Of a stretch of DNA of 62,511 nucleotides, positions 43,295 through 52,752 are shown one piece after another (position 1 is the stretch's first letter; the number at the start of each line of letters is the position of its first letter). The notes beneath the pieces were generated by a model. That model searched no databases, had not been told where the DNA came from, and saw only the letters and a program-made list of their open reading frames with translations. Source of the stretch: an uncultured Actinobaculum sp. (GTDB taxonomy: Bacteria; Actinomycetota; Actinomycetes; Actinomycetales; Actinomycetaceae). Location of the stretch: NCBI GenBank assembly GCA_938020505.1, contig CALIHR010000010.1, forward strand, positions 1 to 62,511, read 5' to 3'. A program made the translations under genes and the position numbers.

Positions 43295-44968
43295 TCACGG
43301 GGCAGCCGAGCTTGGCCGCGCTGTCTTTGCTGCGCCGCCTTGCTTTTGCGCTTCTTGTTTCCGTTCCACGGGGCAAACGAGGCCGTCCTTGGGAACCTCG
43401 CCGGTCAGCAGATACTTGTCGACGGGCGCCTTGATGCAGGAACCCGCCCTGGTGTAGGCCACGTGGCCCTCGCCCTCCCAGGTCAGCAGCACCGAGTTGT
43501 CGAGCGCTCCGGCGAAGGTTTGAGTCCAGGAGTAGAGCGTCGCCGGATCATGCCTCACCCCGATCACCGCAATCGGAGCCGACCCCTTCGCGACGTACCG
43601 CCCCGGGTTCTTCTTCGGGTGATGCCGCAGCCCGGCGCAGATGTATCGGTCCTTCGTGTCAACGCCCTCTGCGCCGAAAACCGGTGCTTCCCTCTTGAGC
43701 CGCTCGCTGTACTTCGCATATTCGGACTGGGGGTCAAGCACATAGTCCGCGCAGTTGATCGCTATAAGGGCCTCGGCTCCGTTGCTGGACGCCGTCGGGC
43801 CGGAATCCGACCCTGATTCCACGAAGGCCGAACCGTCGTTTTCCTTCACCAGCTTCCTCAGCTTTTCATCGAGATCCGGCCATGAAGTGTCGCTGTACAG
43901 GTGCTGCCTGACCTCGCTCGTCAGAAGGGAACGCGTGAGTTTCCGATTCGGGTTCGACGTCGGGAACGGCTTTTTGAACGCCTGATCGAACAGGGCGCGC
44001 ATCTTCTTTCTCGCCGCGTCCACCGTCGATCCCAACGGGCACGCGCCCGTGTTCACACAGTATTGCGCATATCGCTTAAAGGCATGCTCGAATCCGAGCA
44101 CCTGCTCGTATGCTCTGCGGCTGTCCCGCATGCCGGTGTCGACGGCGCTGTCGAGCACCATCCTGCCGACTTTCTTCGGAAACAGGTCGGCGTACATCCC
44201 ACCCAAGGACGTGCCGTAGGAGAAACCGAAGTAGTTGAGCTTCTTGTCGCCCACCAGGCTGCGCATAACATCCATGTCGCGCGCCGCCGACTCCGTGCCG
44301 ACATGTCGCAGCAGCCTGCCCGAATGTTTCATGCATCCCTCGGCTATCTTCTTTGCCTGCGCCTTTTGGGCTCTGCGCCCGGCCACAGTGGAAACGTCGT
44401 AATCAGCGTCAACATATTTCTCGAGAGTTGCGTCGTCCACGCACTCGACCGCGGCCGATTCGCCGACCCCTCGCGGATCAAAGCCGACCACGTCATACTT
44501 GTCGCGAATCTCGAGGCTAAAGATCCACGAAGCCGCAGAGGCAAAGCCCGTTCCCGAGCTTCCGGGGCCGCCGGGATTGACGAACAGGCTCCCAATCGGC
44601 TTGCCGCTCTTGGCGGGAACCTTGAGCATGGCGACGGCGATCGTCTTGCCGTCGGGCTTTTTGTAATCGAGCGGAACCTTCACATTCGCGCACTGCATGC
44701 CGGCACGGTCTTTGCCTTTGCATTCGGACCACCTCAGCTTCTGCTTATAAAACCGTTCCAAGCCCTTGGGCACGCCCTCCTGCGATCCGGGAGCGCCCTT
44801 CGAAGAGTCGGGCACGCCCTCCGACGAATCGGAGGCTCGCTCGGACGAACCGGACGCAGGCTCCGGCGAAAGCGACGAAGCGTGCGCGGGAACGGAATTG
44901 CCGACACCCGCCAACGCGAGGACGGACACTGCCGCCAGAGATGTCAGAAAGCGATTCGACAGTTTCAT
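43295..44968 (-). CDS. Secreted TAP-type alpha/beta hydrolase, paralogue 1
   Basis: 557 residues. Signal peptide MKLSNRFLTSLAAVSVLALA with cut near AHA, then a Ser/Glu/Pro linker. The alpha/beta hydrolase core has the oxyanion loop FVNPGGPGSSG, nucleophile Ser250 in YFGFSYGTSLGG, Asp474 in GVRHDPATLYSW and His502 in WEGEGHVAYTRAGSC, and the C-terminal TAP domain (LLTGEVPKDGLVCPVE). Family: tripeptidyl aminopeptidases (SlpD/SlpE, Tap) that trim peptides outside the cell; specificity not known. Two Cys in the C-terminal domain (AGSC and GLVC) may pair. First of four tandem copies, next to tRNA-Thr. Confidence 0.9.
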   Translation of the reverse strand: MKLSNRFLTSLAAVSVLALAGVGNSVPAHASSLSPEPASGSSERASDSSEGVPDSSKGAPGSQEGVPKGLERFYKQKLRWSECKGKDRAGMQCANVKVPLDYKKPDGKTIAVAMLKVPAKSGKPIGSLFVNPGGPGSSGTGFASAASWIFSLEIRDKYDVVGFDPRGVGESAAVECVDDATLEKYVDADYDVSTVAGRRAQKAQAKKIAEGCMKHSGRLLRHVGTESAARDMDVMRSLVGDKKLNYFGFSYGTSLGGMYADLFPKKVGRMVLDSAVDTGMRDSRRAYEQVLGFEHAFKRYAQYCVNTGACPLGSTVDAARKKMRALFDQAFKKPFPTSNPNRKLTRSLLTSEVRQHLYSDTSWPDLDEKLRKLVKENDGSAFVESGSDSGPTASSNGAEALIAINCADYVLDPQSEYAKYSERLKREAPVFGAEGVDTKDRYICAGLRHHPKKNPGRYVAKGSAPIAVIGVRHDPATLYSWTQTFAGALDNSVLLTWEGEGHVAYTRAGSCIKAPVDKYLLTGEVPKDGLVCPVERKQEAQKQGGAAKTARPSSAAP

Positions 44969-45079
44969 TTTTGTCCTTTCAAATACCGAATAGACTCCGA
45001 ATGCCGAATAGAGTTAATTTGAGTACTTAGAAGTAGCTTTTTAAAGCTGGAAGCACATTTTTAAAGAATGCGTTTGATG

Positions 45080-45114
45080 TTGGGTCCGAGCCTGACGACT
45101 AGGCTCGGACCCAA
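45080..45114 (-). terminator. Strong hairpin after TAP paralogue 2
   Basis: TTGGGTCCGAGCCT with AGGCTCGGACCCAA, 14-bp perfect stem, 7-nt loop. It lies about 40 bp past the stop of paralogue 2 on the minus strand. Confidence 0.75.
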
Positions 45115-45150
45115 CGAGCGATAACATTTGAGCCCGTCGCCGGGAGATGG

Positions 45151-46908
45151 CTAGCGTCGTCTTTCCACCGGGCAGACCAACCCGTCTTTCGGAACCCTGC
45201 CGGTCAGCAGATAGGCATTCACTTGATTTTCGATGCACGCGCCAGACCGCCCATAGGCCAAGTGTCCGTCGCCTTCCCACGTCAACAGCACGGAGTTCTC
45301 AAGCGTCCTGCGCATGGCCTTCGCCCAGTGATACGGCGTCGCCGGATCGTGCTTCGTACCGATGACCACGATCGGAGCCGAACCCTTCGCCCTGAATGCG
45401 CCGAGATCGGCCTTCGGATGATACTTCAAATTTGTGCAAACCTGAATCATTTTCGTCATCCAGGGATCGTACCCGCCGAAGACGGAAGCTTTTTTCTTGA
45501 GCTTTTTGTTGTACTTGGCGTAAACGGACTCCGGCTCTTTCGCGTAATCGGCGCAACTGATCGCGACGAGCGACTCCATCATATTGCTCTCGCCATCCGA
45601 CGTTTGCGGGCCAGCCATCTCCATAAGCTCGGTGCCGTCGTTTTTCTCGATCAGCTTGCCAAGCGCTTGATCCAAACGAGGCCAAGCTTCGTCTTTGTAC
45701 ATCGCCCACCTCACGGCCACCATCAGATTGGAGCGCGTGAGCGGATGAGCTGGGTTCGACGTCGGGAACGGCTTCTTGAACGCCTGGTCGAACAGGGCGC
45801 GCATCTTCTTCTTGGCTGCTTTGACGGTGGTTCCAAGAGCGCACTTGCCGCCGTCGACGCAGCGTTTCGCATATCGCCCGAACGATTTGTCGACGCTCAG
45901 AGTCCCCTCGTAGAGCATGCGTGCGTTTCCGAGCTGGGTGTCGACGGCGCCGTCGAGCACCATCCTGCCCACCTTCTTCGGGAAGAGGTCGGCGTACATC
46001 CCGCCCAGCTCAGTGCCGTAGGAGAAGCCGAGATAGTTGAGCTTCTTGTCGCCCACCAGGCTGCGCAAAACATCCATATCGCGGGCCGCCGACTCCGTGC
46101 CGACGTGCGGGAGCAGCTCACCCGACCGCTTCTCGCAGCCGTCCGCGATCTTCTTGGCCGCATCCCGCTGTTCCTGCCGGCCCTTCGCCGTGGAAAGGTC
46201 GTAGTCGGCATCGAGGAAGAACGCGTTCAAAGCGGCGGTGTCGGCGCATTTGACCGGGGAGGAGGCGTCGACCCCGCGAGGATCGAAGCCGACCACGTCA
46301 TACTTATCCAACATTTCGGGCTTGAGGCTTTTCGACAGTCTGGCTGCCTCTTCTATGCCCGAGCCGCCGGGGCCGCCGGGATTGACGAACAGGCTCCCAA
46401 TCGGCTTGCCGCTCTTGGCGGGAACCTTGAGCATGGCGACGGCGATCGTCTTGCCGTCGGGCTTTTTGTAATCGAGCGGGACCTTTACATTGGCGCATTG
46501 CATGCCGGCACGGTCTTTGCCTTTGCATTCAGACCACGTCAGCTTCTGCCTGTAGAACTTCTCCAGCCCTTTCGGGGCATCGGTTTCACCGGCGCCCTTC
46601 GGCCCGCGGTTCGAGTTGTTCACCCCGCCGTTCGAGCCATTGTTTGAGCTGTTCGCCCCGCCGTTCGAGCCGCCGTTCCGCCCATCCGCAGAAGGGCTCG
46701 CCGAGGCCGCCGACGTCGACGCGACTGTGCCCGCTTGCGCCGACGTCGCGCCCAAAGCGAGGCTGACGCCGATCAATCCAACAAGCGAGGCCTCCGCAAG
46801 CCGCGCGGACCTCGACCGCGCCCCAGAAAACGGGCGTCGCGGTGCGGCCTCATCGGGCCTGCCCGCCCGCTGCCATGAACTCGCTGAATTCGTTGTTTTT
46901 TCACTCAT
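45151..46908 (-). CDS. Secreted TAP-type alpha/beta hydrolase, paralogue 2
   Basis: About 585 residues from the ATG at 46908. It has a long n-region (MSEKTTNSASSWQRAGRPDE) before the hydrophobic core ASLVGLIGVSLALGATSAQA and an Asn/Gly-rich linker (SNGGANSSNNGSNGGVNNSN). Catalytic elements: FVNPGGPGGSG, YLGFSYGTELGG, GTKHDPATPYHWA and WEGDGHLAYGRSGAC. The start lacks an SD; the position is chosen for the signal peptide. Two stretches are almost identical in DNA to paralogue 1. An upstream in-frame ATG would place a palindrome inside the gene and is unlikely. Confidence 0.88.
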   Translation of the reverse strand: MSEKTTNSASSWQRAGRPDEAAPRRPFSGARSRSARLAEASLVGLIGVSLALGATSAQAGTVASTSAASASPSADGRNGGSNGGANSSNNGSNGGVNNSNRGPKGAGETDAPKGLEKFYRQKLTWSECKGKDRAGMQCANVKVPLDYKKPDGKTIAVAMLKVPAKSGKPIGSLFVNPGGPGGSGIEEAARLSKSLKPEMLDKYDVVGFDPRGVDASSPVKCADTAALNAFFLDADYDLSTAKGRQEQRDAAKKIADGCEKRSGELLPHVGTESAARDMDVLRSLVGDKKLNYLGFSYGTELGGMYADLFPKKVGRMVLDGAVDTQLGNARMLYEGTLSVDKSFGRYAKRCVDGGKCALGTTVKAAKKKMRALFDQAFKKPFPTSNPAHPLTRSNLMVAVRWAMYKDEAWPRLDQALGKLIEKNDGTELMEMAGPQTSDGESNMMESLVAISCADYAKEPESVYAKYNKKLKKKASVFGGYDPWMTKMIQVCTNLKYHPKADLGAFRAKGSAPIVVIGTKHDPATPYHWAKAMRRTLENSVLLTWEGDGHLAYGRSGACIENQVNAYLLTGRVPKDGLVCPVERRR

Positions 46909-46969
46909 AACGCCAGTCTGGCAAGAGCGGCCCGCCCGCGAACATACCGCCACCAGGCCAATACGACAG

Positions 46970-47017
46970 TCGCAAAAACCCGAGGCGCCGGGTGGGGATA
47001 TCCCCACCCGGCGCCTC
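46970..47017 (-). terminator. 36-bp perfect palindrome with T-run: terminator of TAP paralogue 3
   Basis: Positions 46982-47017 are a perfect palindrome, GAGGCGCCGGGTGGGGAT followed at once by its exact complement. On the minus strand it is followed by CGGGTTTTTGCG, so it should fold into a hairpin with a minimal loop and terminate transcription from paralogue 3. Confidence 0.85.
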
Positions 47018-47106
47018 AGCCGGGCAAACCGTGCGAAAAAGCCTTTAGCTCAAGCCAAAGTCAAAGAGGGCGCGTCCCGCACCAACGGCGGAACGCACCT
47101 TGCCCG

Positions 47107-48807
47107 CTAGCGGACGGCGGGGCGCGGTTGCCTCTCCGGGGAGAGCTTGTCCTTCACGGGAGCCTTCCGATCAAGGGCGCCTTGCTTTTGCGCTTCTTGT
47201 TTCTGTTCCACGGGGCAAACGAGGCCGTCCTTGGGAACCTCGCCGGTCAGCAAATACTTGTCGACCGGGCTCTGAATGCACGACCCGGCCCTCGAATAGG
47301 CCGTGTGGCCGTCGCCCTCCCACGTCAACAACACCGAGTTGCTCAGACTCTTGCGCAAAGCCTGCGCCCAAGGATACGGCGTCGCCGGATCGTACCTCGT
47401 GCCGATCACCACGATCGGAGCCGAGCCCTTCGCCCTGTACGGACCGGGATTCGACTTCGGGCGATACGGCAAAAGCTTGCAAACGTCAGTCTCCTCTCCG
47501 CCGCTGTCCACGCCGAAAACGGGAGCCTCCTTCTTCAGCCTCTCCGCATACTTCTTGTTCTCCGACGGCGAGGAAGACGGATAATCAGCACAATTGATCG
47601 CCGCTATAGCCTCATTGCCGTTGTTCTTGAATTTTCCGCCCTCACGTTCGCTCATCAGATCATACCATCTTAAAAGGAACGAACCGTCATTGTTCTTGAC
47701 CAGCTGATCGAGTCCGGTGTCCAGATAGGGGCGATATGCGGTGTCGTACATCGCAGAAATGACGCCCGACATGAGCATGTTCCGATTGAGGGGTCTCTTG
47801 GGGTCGGCCGTCTTAAACGGCTTTTTGAAGGCCTGATCGAACAGGGCGCGCATCTTCTTCTTGGCCGCATCCACCGAGGCGCCCAACGGACAGTTCCCGC
47901 CCTTCACGCAGTACTCCGCGTAGTGTTCGAAGGCCTTTTCGAAGCCGAGCATCTGCTCGTATCTGAAACGCGCGCTTTCCAGCGTCGTGTCGACGGCGGC
48001 GTCGAGGACCATCCTGCCGACCTTCTTCGGGAAGAGGTCGGCGTACATCCCGCCCAGCGAGGTGCCGTAGGAGAAGCCAAGGTAGTTGAGTTTCTTGTCT
48101 CCCACAAGGCCGCGCAGAATGTCCATGTCGCGCGCTGCCGACTCCGTGCCGACATGCGCGAGCAACTCGCCCGACTTGTCCTTACAGCCCTTGGCAAACT
48201 TTTCTGCTTGAGCCCTCTCCGCCTTCCTCCCCTCCGGGGTGGACAGGTCAAACTCAGAGTCGAGGTACTTCCCCAGCTCGGCGTCGCTCAGACAATCGAC
48301 CGCGGTCGAGGAACCGACCCCGCGCGGATCGAAACCCACGACGTCGTATTTGTCGCGAAGAGCCTTGCTGAAGACCCTGTCTGCGTTTGAAGCCAGATCG
48401 ATCCCCGAGCCGCCGGGGCCGCCGGGATTGATGAACAGGCTCCCAATCGGCTTGCCGTTCGCTGCGGGAACCTTCGCCATGGCGATGGTGATCGTCTTGC
48501 CGCCGGGCTTCTTGTAATCAAGGGGGACTTTCACGTTCGCGCACTGCATCTTGGGCTTGTCCTTGCACGGCGCCCAGGTCAGCTTCTGCCTATAGAACTT
48601 TTCGAGCCCCTCCGGAACCTCCCCTTTGGGGGCGCCGATCGAACCGCCAGGCGAACTCGTCGGGCTGGCAGTCGACTTCGCCGCCGGAGCCTGCCCGGCG
48701 ACGTGAGCCGACGCCGCCTGAGCCGCCACAGGCTGAATGACGGCCGTCAAGGCCAATGCCGAGAGCGCAGCCAAGGGCTGCAACAATCGCGTCATTTTCT
48801 TTTTCAT
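47107..48807 (-). CDS. Secreted TAP-type alpha/beta hydrolase, paralogue 3
   Basis: About 566 residues. I chose the ATG at 48807 (GGGAGGGAAA directly upstream), giving the signal peptide MKKKMTRLLQPLAALSALAL with cut near AQAASA. Catalytic elements: FINPGGPGGSG, YLGFSYGTSLGG, GTRYDPATPYPWA (Tyr instead of His before the catalytic Asp) and WEGDGHTAYSRAGSC. Ends with a Lys/Arg/Pro-rich tail. Its 3' end matches paralogue 1 nearly base for base over about 80 nt. Confidence 0.9.
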   Translation of the reverse strand: MKKKMTRLLQPLAALSALALTAVIQPVAAQAASAHVAGQAPAAKSTASPTSSPGGSIGAPKGEVPEGLEKFYRQKLTWAPCKDKPKMQCANVKVPLDYKKPGGKTITIAMAKVPAANGKPIGSLFINPGGPGGSGIDLASNADRVFSKALRDKYDVVGFDPRGVGSSTAVDCLSDAELGKYLDSEFDLSTPEGRKAERAQAEKFAKGCKDKSGELLAHVGTESAARDMDILRGLVGDKKLNYLGFSYGTSLGGMYADLFPKKVGRMVLDAAVDTTLESARFRYEQMLGFEKAFEHYAEYCVKGGNCPLGASVDAAKKKMRALFDQAFKKPFKTADPKRPLNRNMLMSGVISAMYDTAYRPYLDTGLDQLVKNNDGSFLLRWYDLMSEREGGKFKNNGNEAIAAINCADYPSSSPSENKKYAERLKKEAPVFGVDSGGEETDVCKLLPYRPKSNPGPYRAKGSAPIVVIGTRYDPATPYPWAQALRKSLSNSVLLTWEGDGHTAYSRAGSCIQSPVDKYLLTGEVPKDGLVCPVEQKQEAQKQGALDRKAPVKDKLSPERQPRPAVR

Positions 48808-49035
48808 TTTCCCTCCCACTCGGGTAGAAAACCGAAACCCACGCCAATTCTCGGGATATTCACGAATGTCGCGCTCACCGCCGATGCGCTCAGCGCGGGC
48901 CGAGAGACCGGTGCGCCGAACAGCCTTCGGTCCATGCACCGCCTTTGCCACTACATCTCTCTAGAGGTTGAGCCTACAGGATTGAACGGTTGCGAACTAC
49001 GGGTTTTCCACGCCTTCCCTTGAGGTAGAAGGGGA

Positions 49036-49101
49036 GGCAGTGGCAACAAGAGACGGCAGTGGCAACAAGAGACGGCAGTGGCAACAAGAGACGGCAGTGG
49101 C
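49036..49101. repeat. 19-bp perfect tandem repeat, 3.5 copies
   Basis: GGCAGTGGCAACAAGAGAC repeated three times without change plus a half copy. Likely a variable-number tandem repeat. It has no spacers, so it is not CRISPR. Confidence 0.92.
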
Positions 49102-49322
49102 GCTGAAAGACTAGAAAGGCGATAAGAGGCAGAGAGAACAATAAAGGCACAGAAATAATCATTTAATACATGAGGGAAGACAAGGCAAAAGGATACGAAA
49201 TGCGCCAGCGCAGGACGAGCACAAAAGGCGAACATGATATCGCACAGGACATGTTTTAAACGGGACAAGCAGAGAAGGCAAACAAAATGTCACTCAGGAC
49301 GCACGCATAAAGACGCATGCTT

Positions 49323-49379
49323 ACAGCAGGGCGGGCGCCGCGTGGCCCAAGAGGCTGCACACAGCGCCCGCCCTGCTGT
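49323..49379 (-). terminator. Long hairpin downstream of TAP paralogue 4
   Basis: ACAGCAGGGCGGGCGC pairs with GCGCCCGCCCTGCTGT, a 16-bp stem around a 25-nt loop, about 150 bp past the stop of paralogue 4. Confidence 0.5.
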
Positions 49380-49527
49380 GCCCGTTGAGGGAAAGGTCAG
49401 TAGGCGAGAAAAGCCACTAGGCGAGAAAAGTCAGCAGGCGGGAAAGGCTGCTTGCTGCGTCTCGCTTATCCGACTCGCGCGCCTATCGCCGGGTCCTCGC
49501 TGCGGCCTCGCTTCCCCGAGCTGCGCC

Positions 49528-51096
49528 TCACTTCCCCGACTTCGAGGACGCAGGGCACACGAGGCCGTCCTGCGGAACCTTTCCGGTGAGGAGATAGTCG
49601 TCTACCGGATCGTTAAGGCAGGAACCCGCCTTTCCGTAGGCGGTGTGCCCGTCGCCCTCCCACGTCAGCAGCACCGAGTTGCTCAGCGTCTTGTGCAAAG
49701 TCTGCGCCCACTGATACGGCGTCGCCGGATCATACTTCGTGCCGATCACGACGATCGGAGCCGAGCCTTTCGCCTCATACGGTCCGGGATTGGCCTTCGG
49801 ATGGTAAGGCCAGAGCGAGCATACATCGACTCCTTCCATCATGAGCGAGCCGAAAACGGGCGCCTCCGCCCGCAGCTTTTCGGCGTACTGCTGATACTCT
49901 GCGCTCGGCGAAGGCAGGTAGTCGGCACAGTTGATCGCCCAGAAGGCTTCCTTGCTGTTGTTCTTGTACCTGTTGCCCTGGCGCTCCTCAAACAGGTCGT
50001 ACAGCCTTAGGAAGACCGACCCGTCGTTCTGCTCGACCAGCTGGACAAGCGCCTGATCCAGATAGGTCCAGAACGACTCGCGATACATCATGCTGATCAC
50101 GGTCGAGTAGAGCATGGATCTATTGAGGGGCCTGTCGGAACTCGCCGTACGGAAAGGACTCTTCAGAGCCTGGTCGAAAAGCGCCTTCATCTTCGCTCTG
50201 GCCTCGTCCACAGAGCCTCCGAGCGGGCAGCGGCCGGTGTCCACGCAATGCTGCGCGTAATGTTGGAAGGCGGTTTCGAAGCCGACTATCTGCTCGTACC
50301 CCATGCGCGCGCTGCCGAGCTGCGGGTCGACGGCGCCGTCGAGCACCATCCTGCCCGCCTTCTTCGGGAAGAGGTCGGCGTACATGCCGCCCAGGGAGGT
50401 TCCGTAGGAGAAGCCGACGTAATTGAGTTTCTTGTCTCCCACAAGGCCGCGCAGAATGTCGAGGTCCCGCGCGGCCGACTCCGTGCCGAGGTACGGAAGC
50501 AAATCGCCCGACTTCTCCTGGCATCCCTTCGCCTTTTGCTCGGCGAAGGCTTTGTCTGTCTGCTGCCCTTCCGGGGTTGACAGGTCGACGTCGGTGTCGA
50601 CGATCTTGGCCAGCTCGGCGTCGCTCACGCAATCGACCGCCGTCGAGGAACCGACCCCGCGGGGATCGAAGCCCACGATGTCGTACTTATTCCGAACGGC
50701 GGCGCTGAAAGCCTCGGAAGCGTTGGCCGCCAAATCGATTCCTGAGCCGCCGGGGCCGCCGGGGTTGACGAACAGGGTCCCGATCGGCTTGCCGCTTTTT
50801 GCGGGAACCTTCATCATGGCGATGGTGATCGTCTTGCCGCCGGGCTTTTTGTAATCGAGCGGAACCTTCACATCCGCGCATTCATTGGCCGGATGCTTTT
50901 TGCACTTCGACCATGCGACCTTCTGTTTGTAAAAGTCCTCCAGCTTGTCGAGCGCGGTTGCGCTCGGAGATTGGTTTCCGCTCGGGGATGCGCCGTCGGT
51001 GGGGCCGTTGTCATTCGAGGCGCCGAGGTCGAGCGAACAGCCAGCGAGCAGCATGGCCGCGGCGAAGAAGGACGCCATGGGCTTGCGAAGGTTCAT
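49528..51096 (-). CDS. TAP-type alpha/beta hydrolase lipoprotein, paralogue 4
   Basis: 522 residues. Unlike its three neighbours it has a lipobox: MNLRKPMASFFAAAMLLAGC, so Cys20 is lipidated and the enzyme stays at the cell surface. Core motifs: FVNPGGPGGSG, YVGFSYGTSLGG, GTKYDPATPYQWA and WEGDGHTAYGKAGSC. The most diverged of the four; in actinobacteria a single such gene often sits between holB and tRNA-Thr, so this may be the ancestral copy (inference). Confidence 0.9.
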   Translation of the reverse strand: MNLRKPMASFFAAAMLLAGCSLDLGASNDNGPTDGASPSGNQSPSATALDKLEDFYKQKVAWSKCKKHPANECADVKVPLDYKKPGGKTITIAMMKVPAKSGKPIGTLFVNPGGPGGSGIDLAANASEAFSAAVRNKYDIVGFDPRGVGSSTAVDCVSDAELAKIVDTDVDLSTPEGQQTDKAFAEQKAKGCQEKSGDLLPYLGTESAARDLDILRGLVGDKKLNYVGFSYGTSLGGMYADLFPKKAGRMVLDGAVDPQLGSARMGYEQIVGFETAFQHYAQHCVDTGRCPLGGSVDEARAKMKALFDQALKSPFRTASSDRPLNRSMLYSTVISMMYRESFWTYLDQALVQLVEQNDGSVFLRLYDLFEERQGNRYKNNSKEAFWAINCADYLPSPSAEYQQYAEKLRAEAPVFGSLMMEGVDVCSLWPYHPKANPGPYEAKGSAPIVVIGTKYDPATPYQWAQTLHKTLSNSVLLTWEGDGHTAYGKAGSCLNDPVDDYLLTGKVPQDGLVCPASSKSGK

Positions 51097-51381
51097 TCTC
51101 CTAAACTACCTGATCGTCTTGGAAAACGCAGTCCGCTTGCAGGGGTACGGAGCCCCTGCCGCGGCTGCGGGAGGCCTGCCGGAGAACCTGAAACTCGCGC
51201 CGTGGCGGGCATCGACCCCGCGTCCGACGGCAGGGTCGCCCCCGCAGATCGTGACAGGTGTCAGCCCGTCGGGCGGGCGCAGGAGCCGGGCCGTCAGCCC
51301 TGCGGAGAATCGGCAGGCGTCGCCCCTGCGGGCGGAGGCTGACCGCGAACGTGCGCCACGGCACGTGTGGGACGGCTCATG

Positions 51382-52752
51382 TCAGCCCTGCGGGCGGAGG
51401 CTGACCGTCATCGCCTCGAGCGCGAGCAGCGGCGCGACGTTTCCGGCCAGGCGCGTGCGAGCCTGCGAGATCGCGTCCATTCGGCGGATCGACTGCTCGG
51501 CCGAGGTGCTCGCGGCGACCTCGGCGATCCGGTCGGCAAAGTCGCGGTTGACGAGGGCGACGTCGGCCCCCAGCTGGACCGTGAGGACGTCCCTGTAGAG
51601 CGAGAGAAGGTCGACGAGGGCGCGGTCGAGCCTGTCGCGCTGGGCGCGGGTGGCACGGCGCTTTTGGTCCTCGCGCAGGGCGGTTATCTGCGCGGACACG
51701 GCGGGAGGAACGCGCCCCCCTTCTTCGACGCCGAGAGACCGCCGCAGCTCGGCCTCCTCCTCCGCGAACTGGGCGGCCAAGGCGTCGCTGACGGCTTTGG
51801 CCCCAGACTTCTTTTTCGCGGGCTTCTTTCCCGATTTCGCGGCCGACGCGGAGTTCCGGCCGCGCCCGCCCGAATCGACGCCGCCGCGCCCGCCCGATTC
51901 GCTGCCGTCGGAGTCGTTCTGCCCGGCCTTCCCGGCACGCGGACCCGCGTCAAAACTCGCGGCGGGGCCCAGGAGCGCCTCGGCGGCCTCGGGACTGTAG
52001 TTGAGAATGCGGTGGGCAGCCAGCACGGCGTCGCCCGCGCCGCGGATCGAGAGCGTCTCGGTGAGAATGTAGGCCCGTTCGCGGGCGGCCTCGCCGTCGG
52101 TGGCGAGGGCTCTCGCGCGGCCGACGTGCGATTGAGCCGCGAGCGCAGCGTCGAGCGCCCTTTCCGGGGCGACGCCGTCGCGGCGAACGAGCAGATCGGC
52201 GACGTCCTGCGGGCTCGGCACGGCCAGGCTGACTTCGCGGCAGCGCGAGCGGATCGTGGTCATGACGTCTTCGGGCGAGGGCGTGCACAGCATCCACACG
52301 GTGAACGGAGGCGGCTCCTCGATCGCTTTGAGCAGCACATTCGTGGTGCGCTCGAGCATTCTGTCGGCGTCTTCGATGACGACGACGCGCCACGGACCGC
52401 TGCCCGGGGAGACGTACGACCTGCCGACCAGCTCGCGCGTGCGCTCAACCGTGATGAAAACGCCGCGGGTGGCAACCGATTCGACGTCGGGGTGTTTGCC
52501 CTCCATGACCGTGTGGCAGGCGTGGCATTGGCCGCACCCGGGTTCCGGCCCGGTGCATTCGAGGGCCGCGGCGAAGGCCTTTGCCGCGACCGACCTGCCC
52601 GAGCCCGGCGGCCCCGTGACTAGCCAGGCTTGGGCCATGGCCGAATCGGCCCCTGCGGCTGCCTTCCCGGCGAGCTCGCGGGCGGCCGCGGCGGCCTTTT
52701 CAAGCTGGGCGCGCACGGCCCGCTGCCCCACCAGCTCGTCGAAGACGCTCAC
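51382..52752 (-). CDS. holB: DNA polymerase III subunit delta'
   Basis: 456 residues, GTG start overlapping the tmk stop by 4 nt (GTGA). N-terminal AAA+ clamp-loader core: MSVFDELVGQRAVRAQLEKA, P-loop-like VTGPPGSGRSVAAKAFAAAL, a zinc module (CGQCHACH), VVVIEDADRMLERTTNVLLK and AIEEPPPFTVWMLC, and the arginine-finger SRC in TTIRSRCREVSL. A Gly/Ser/Lys-rich linker (about residues 275-320) leads to the C-terminal helical collar domain. Start chosen because it matches the family and the overlap. A 19-nt piece of its 3' end (CGGTCAGCCTCCGCCCGCA) recurs about 55 bp downstream. Confidence 0.93.
   Translation of the reverse strand: MSVFDELVGQRAVRAQLEKAAAAARELAGKAAAGADSAMAQAWLVTGPPGSGRSVAAKAFAAALECTGPEPGCGQCHACHTVMEGKHPDVESVATRGVFITVERTRELVGRSYVSPGSGPWRVVVIEDADRMLERTTNVLLKAIEEPPPFTVWMLCTPSPEDVMTTIRSRCREVSLAVPSPQDVADLLVRRDGVAPERALDAALAAQSHVGRARALATDGEAARERAYILTETLSIRGAGDAVLAAHRILNYSPEAAEALLGPAASFDAGPRAGKAGQNDSDGSESGGRGGVDSGGRGRNSASAAKSGKKPAKKKSGAKAVSDALAAQFAEEEAELRRSLGVEEGGRVPPAVSAQITALREDQKRRATRAQRDRLDRALVDLLSLYRDVLTVQLGADVALVNRDFADRIAEVAASTSAEQSIRRMDAISQARTRLAGNVAPLLALEAMTVSLRPQG

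Larger units (their letters stand above)
48808..49527. other. Intergenic spacer between TAP paralogues 3 and 4, repeat-rich
   Basis: About 720 bp, partly AT-rich (49100-49300). It contains the 19-bp tandem repeat at 49036, a long hairpin at 49323 and three loose copies of TAGGCGAGAAAAG-type sequence at about 49398-49445. No gene seen; it must carry the promoter of paralogue 3. Confidence 0.5.

Noticed and set aside
49036..49101. Possible CRISPR or direct-repeat operator
   Set aside because: A 19-bp perfect tandem repeat with no spacers; called a minisatellite.
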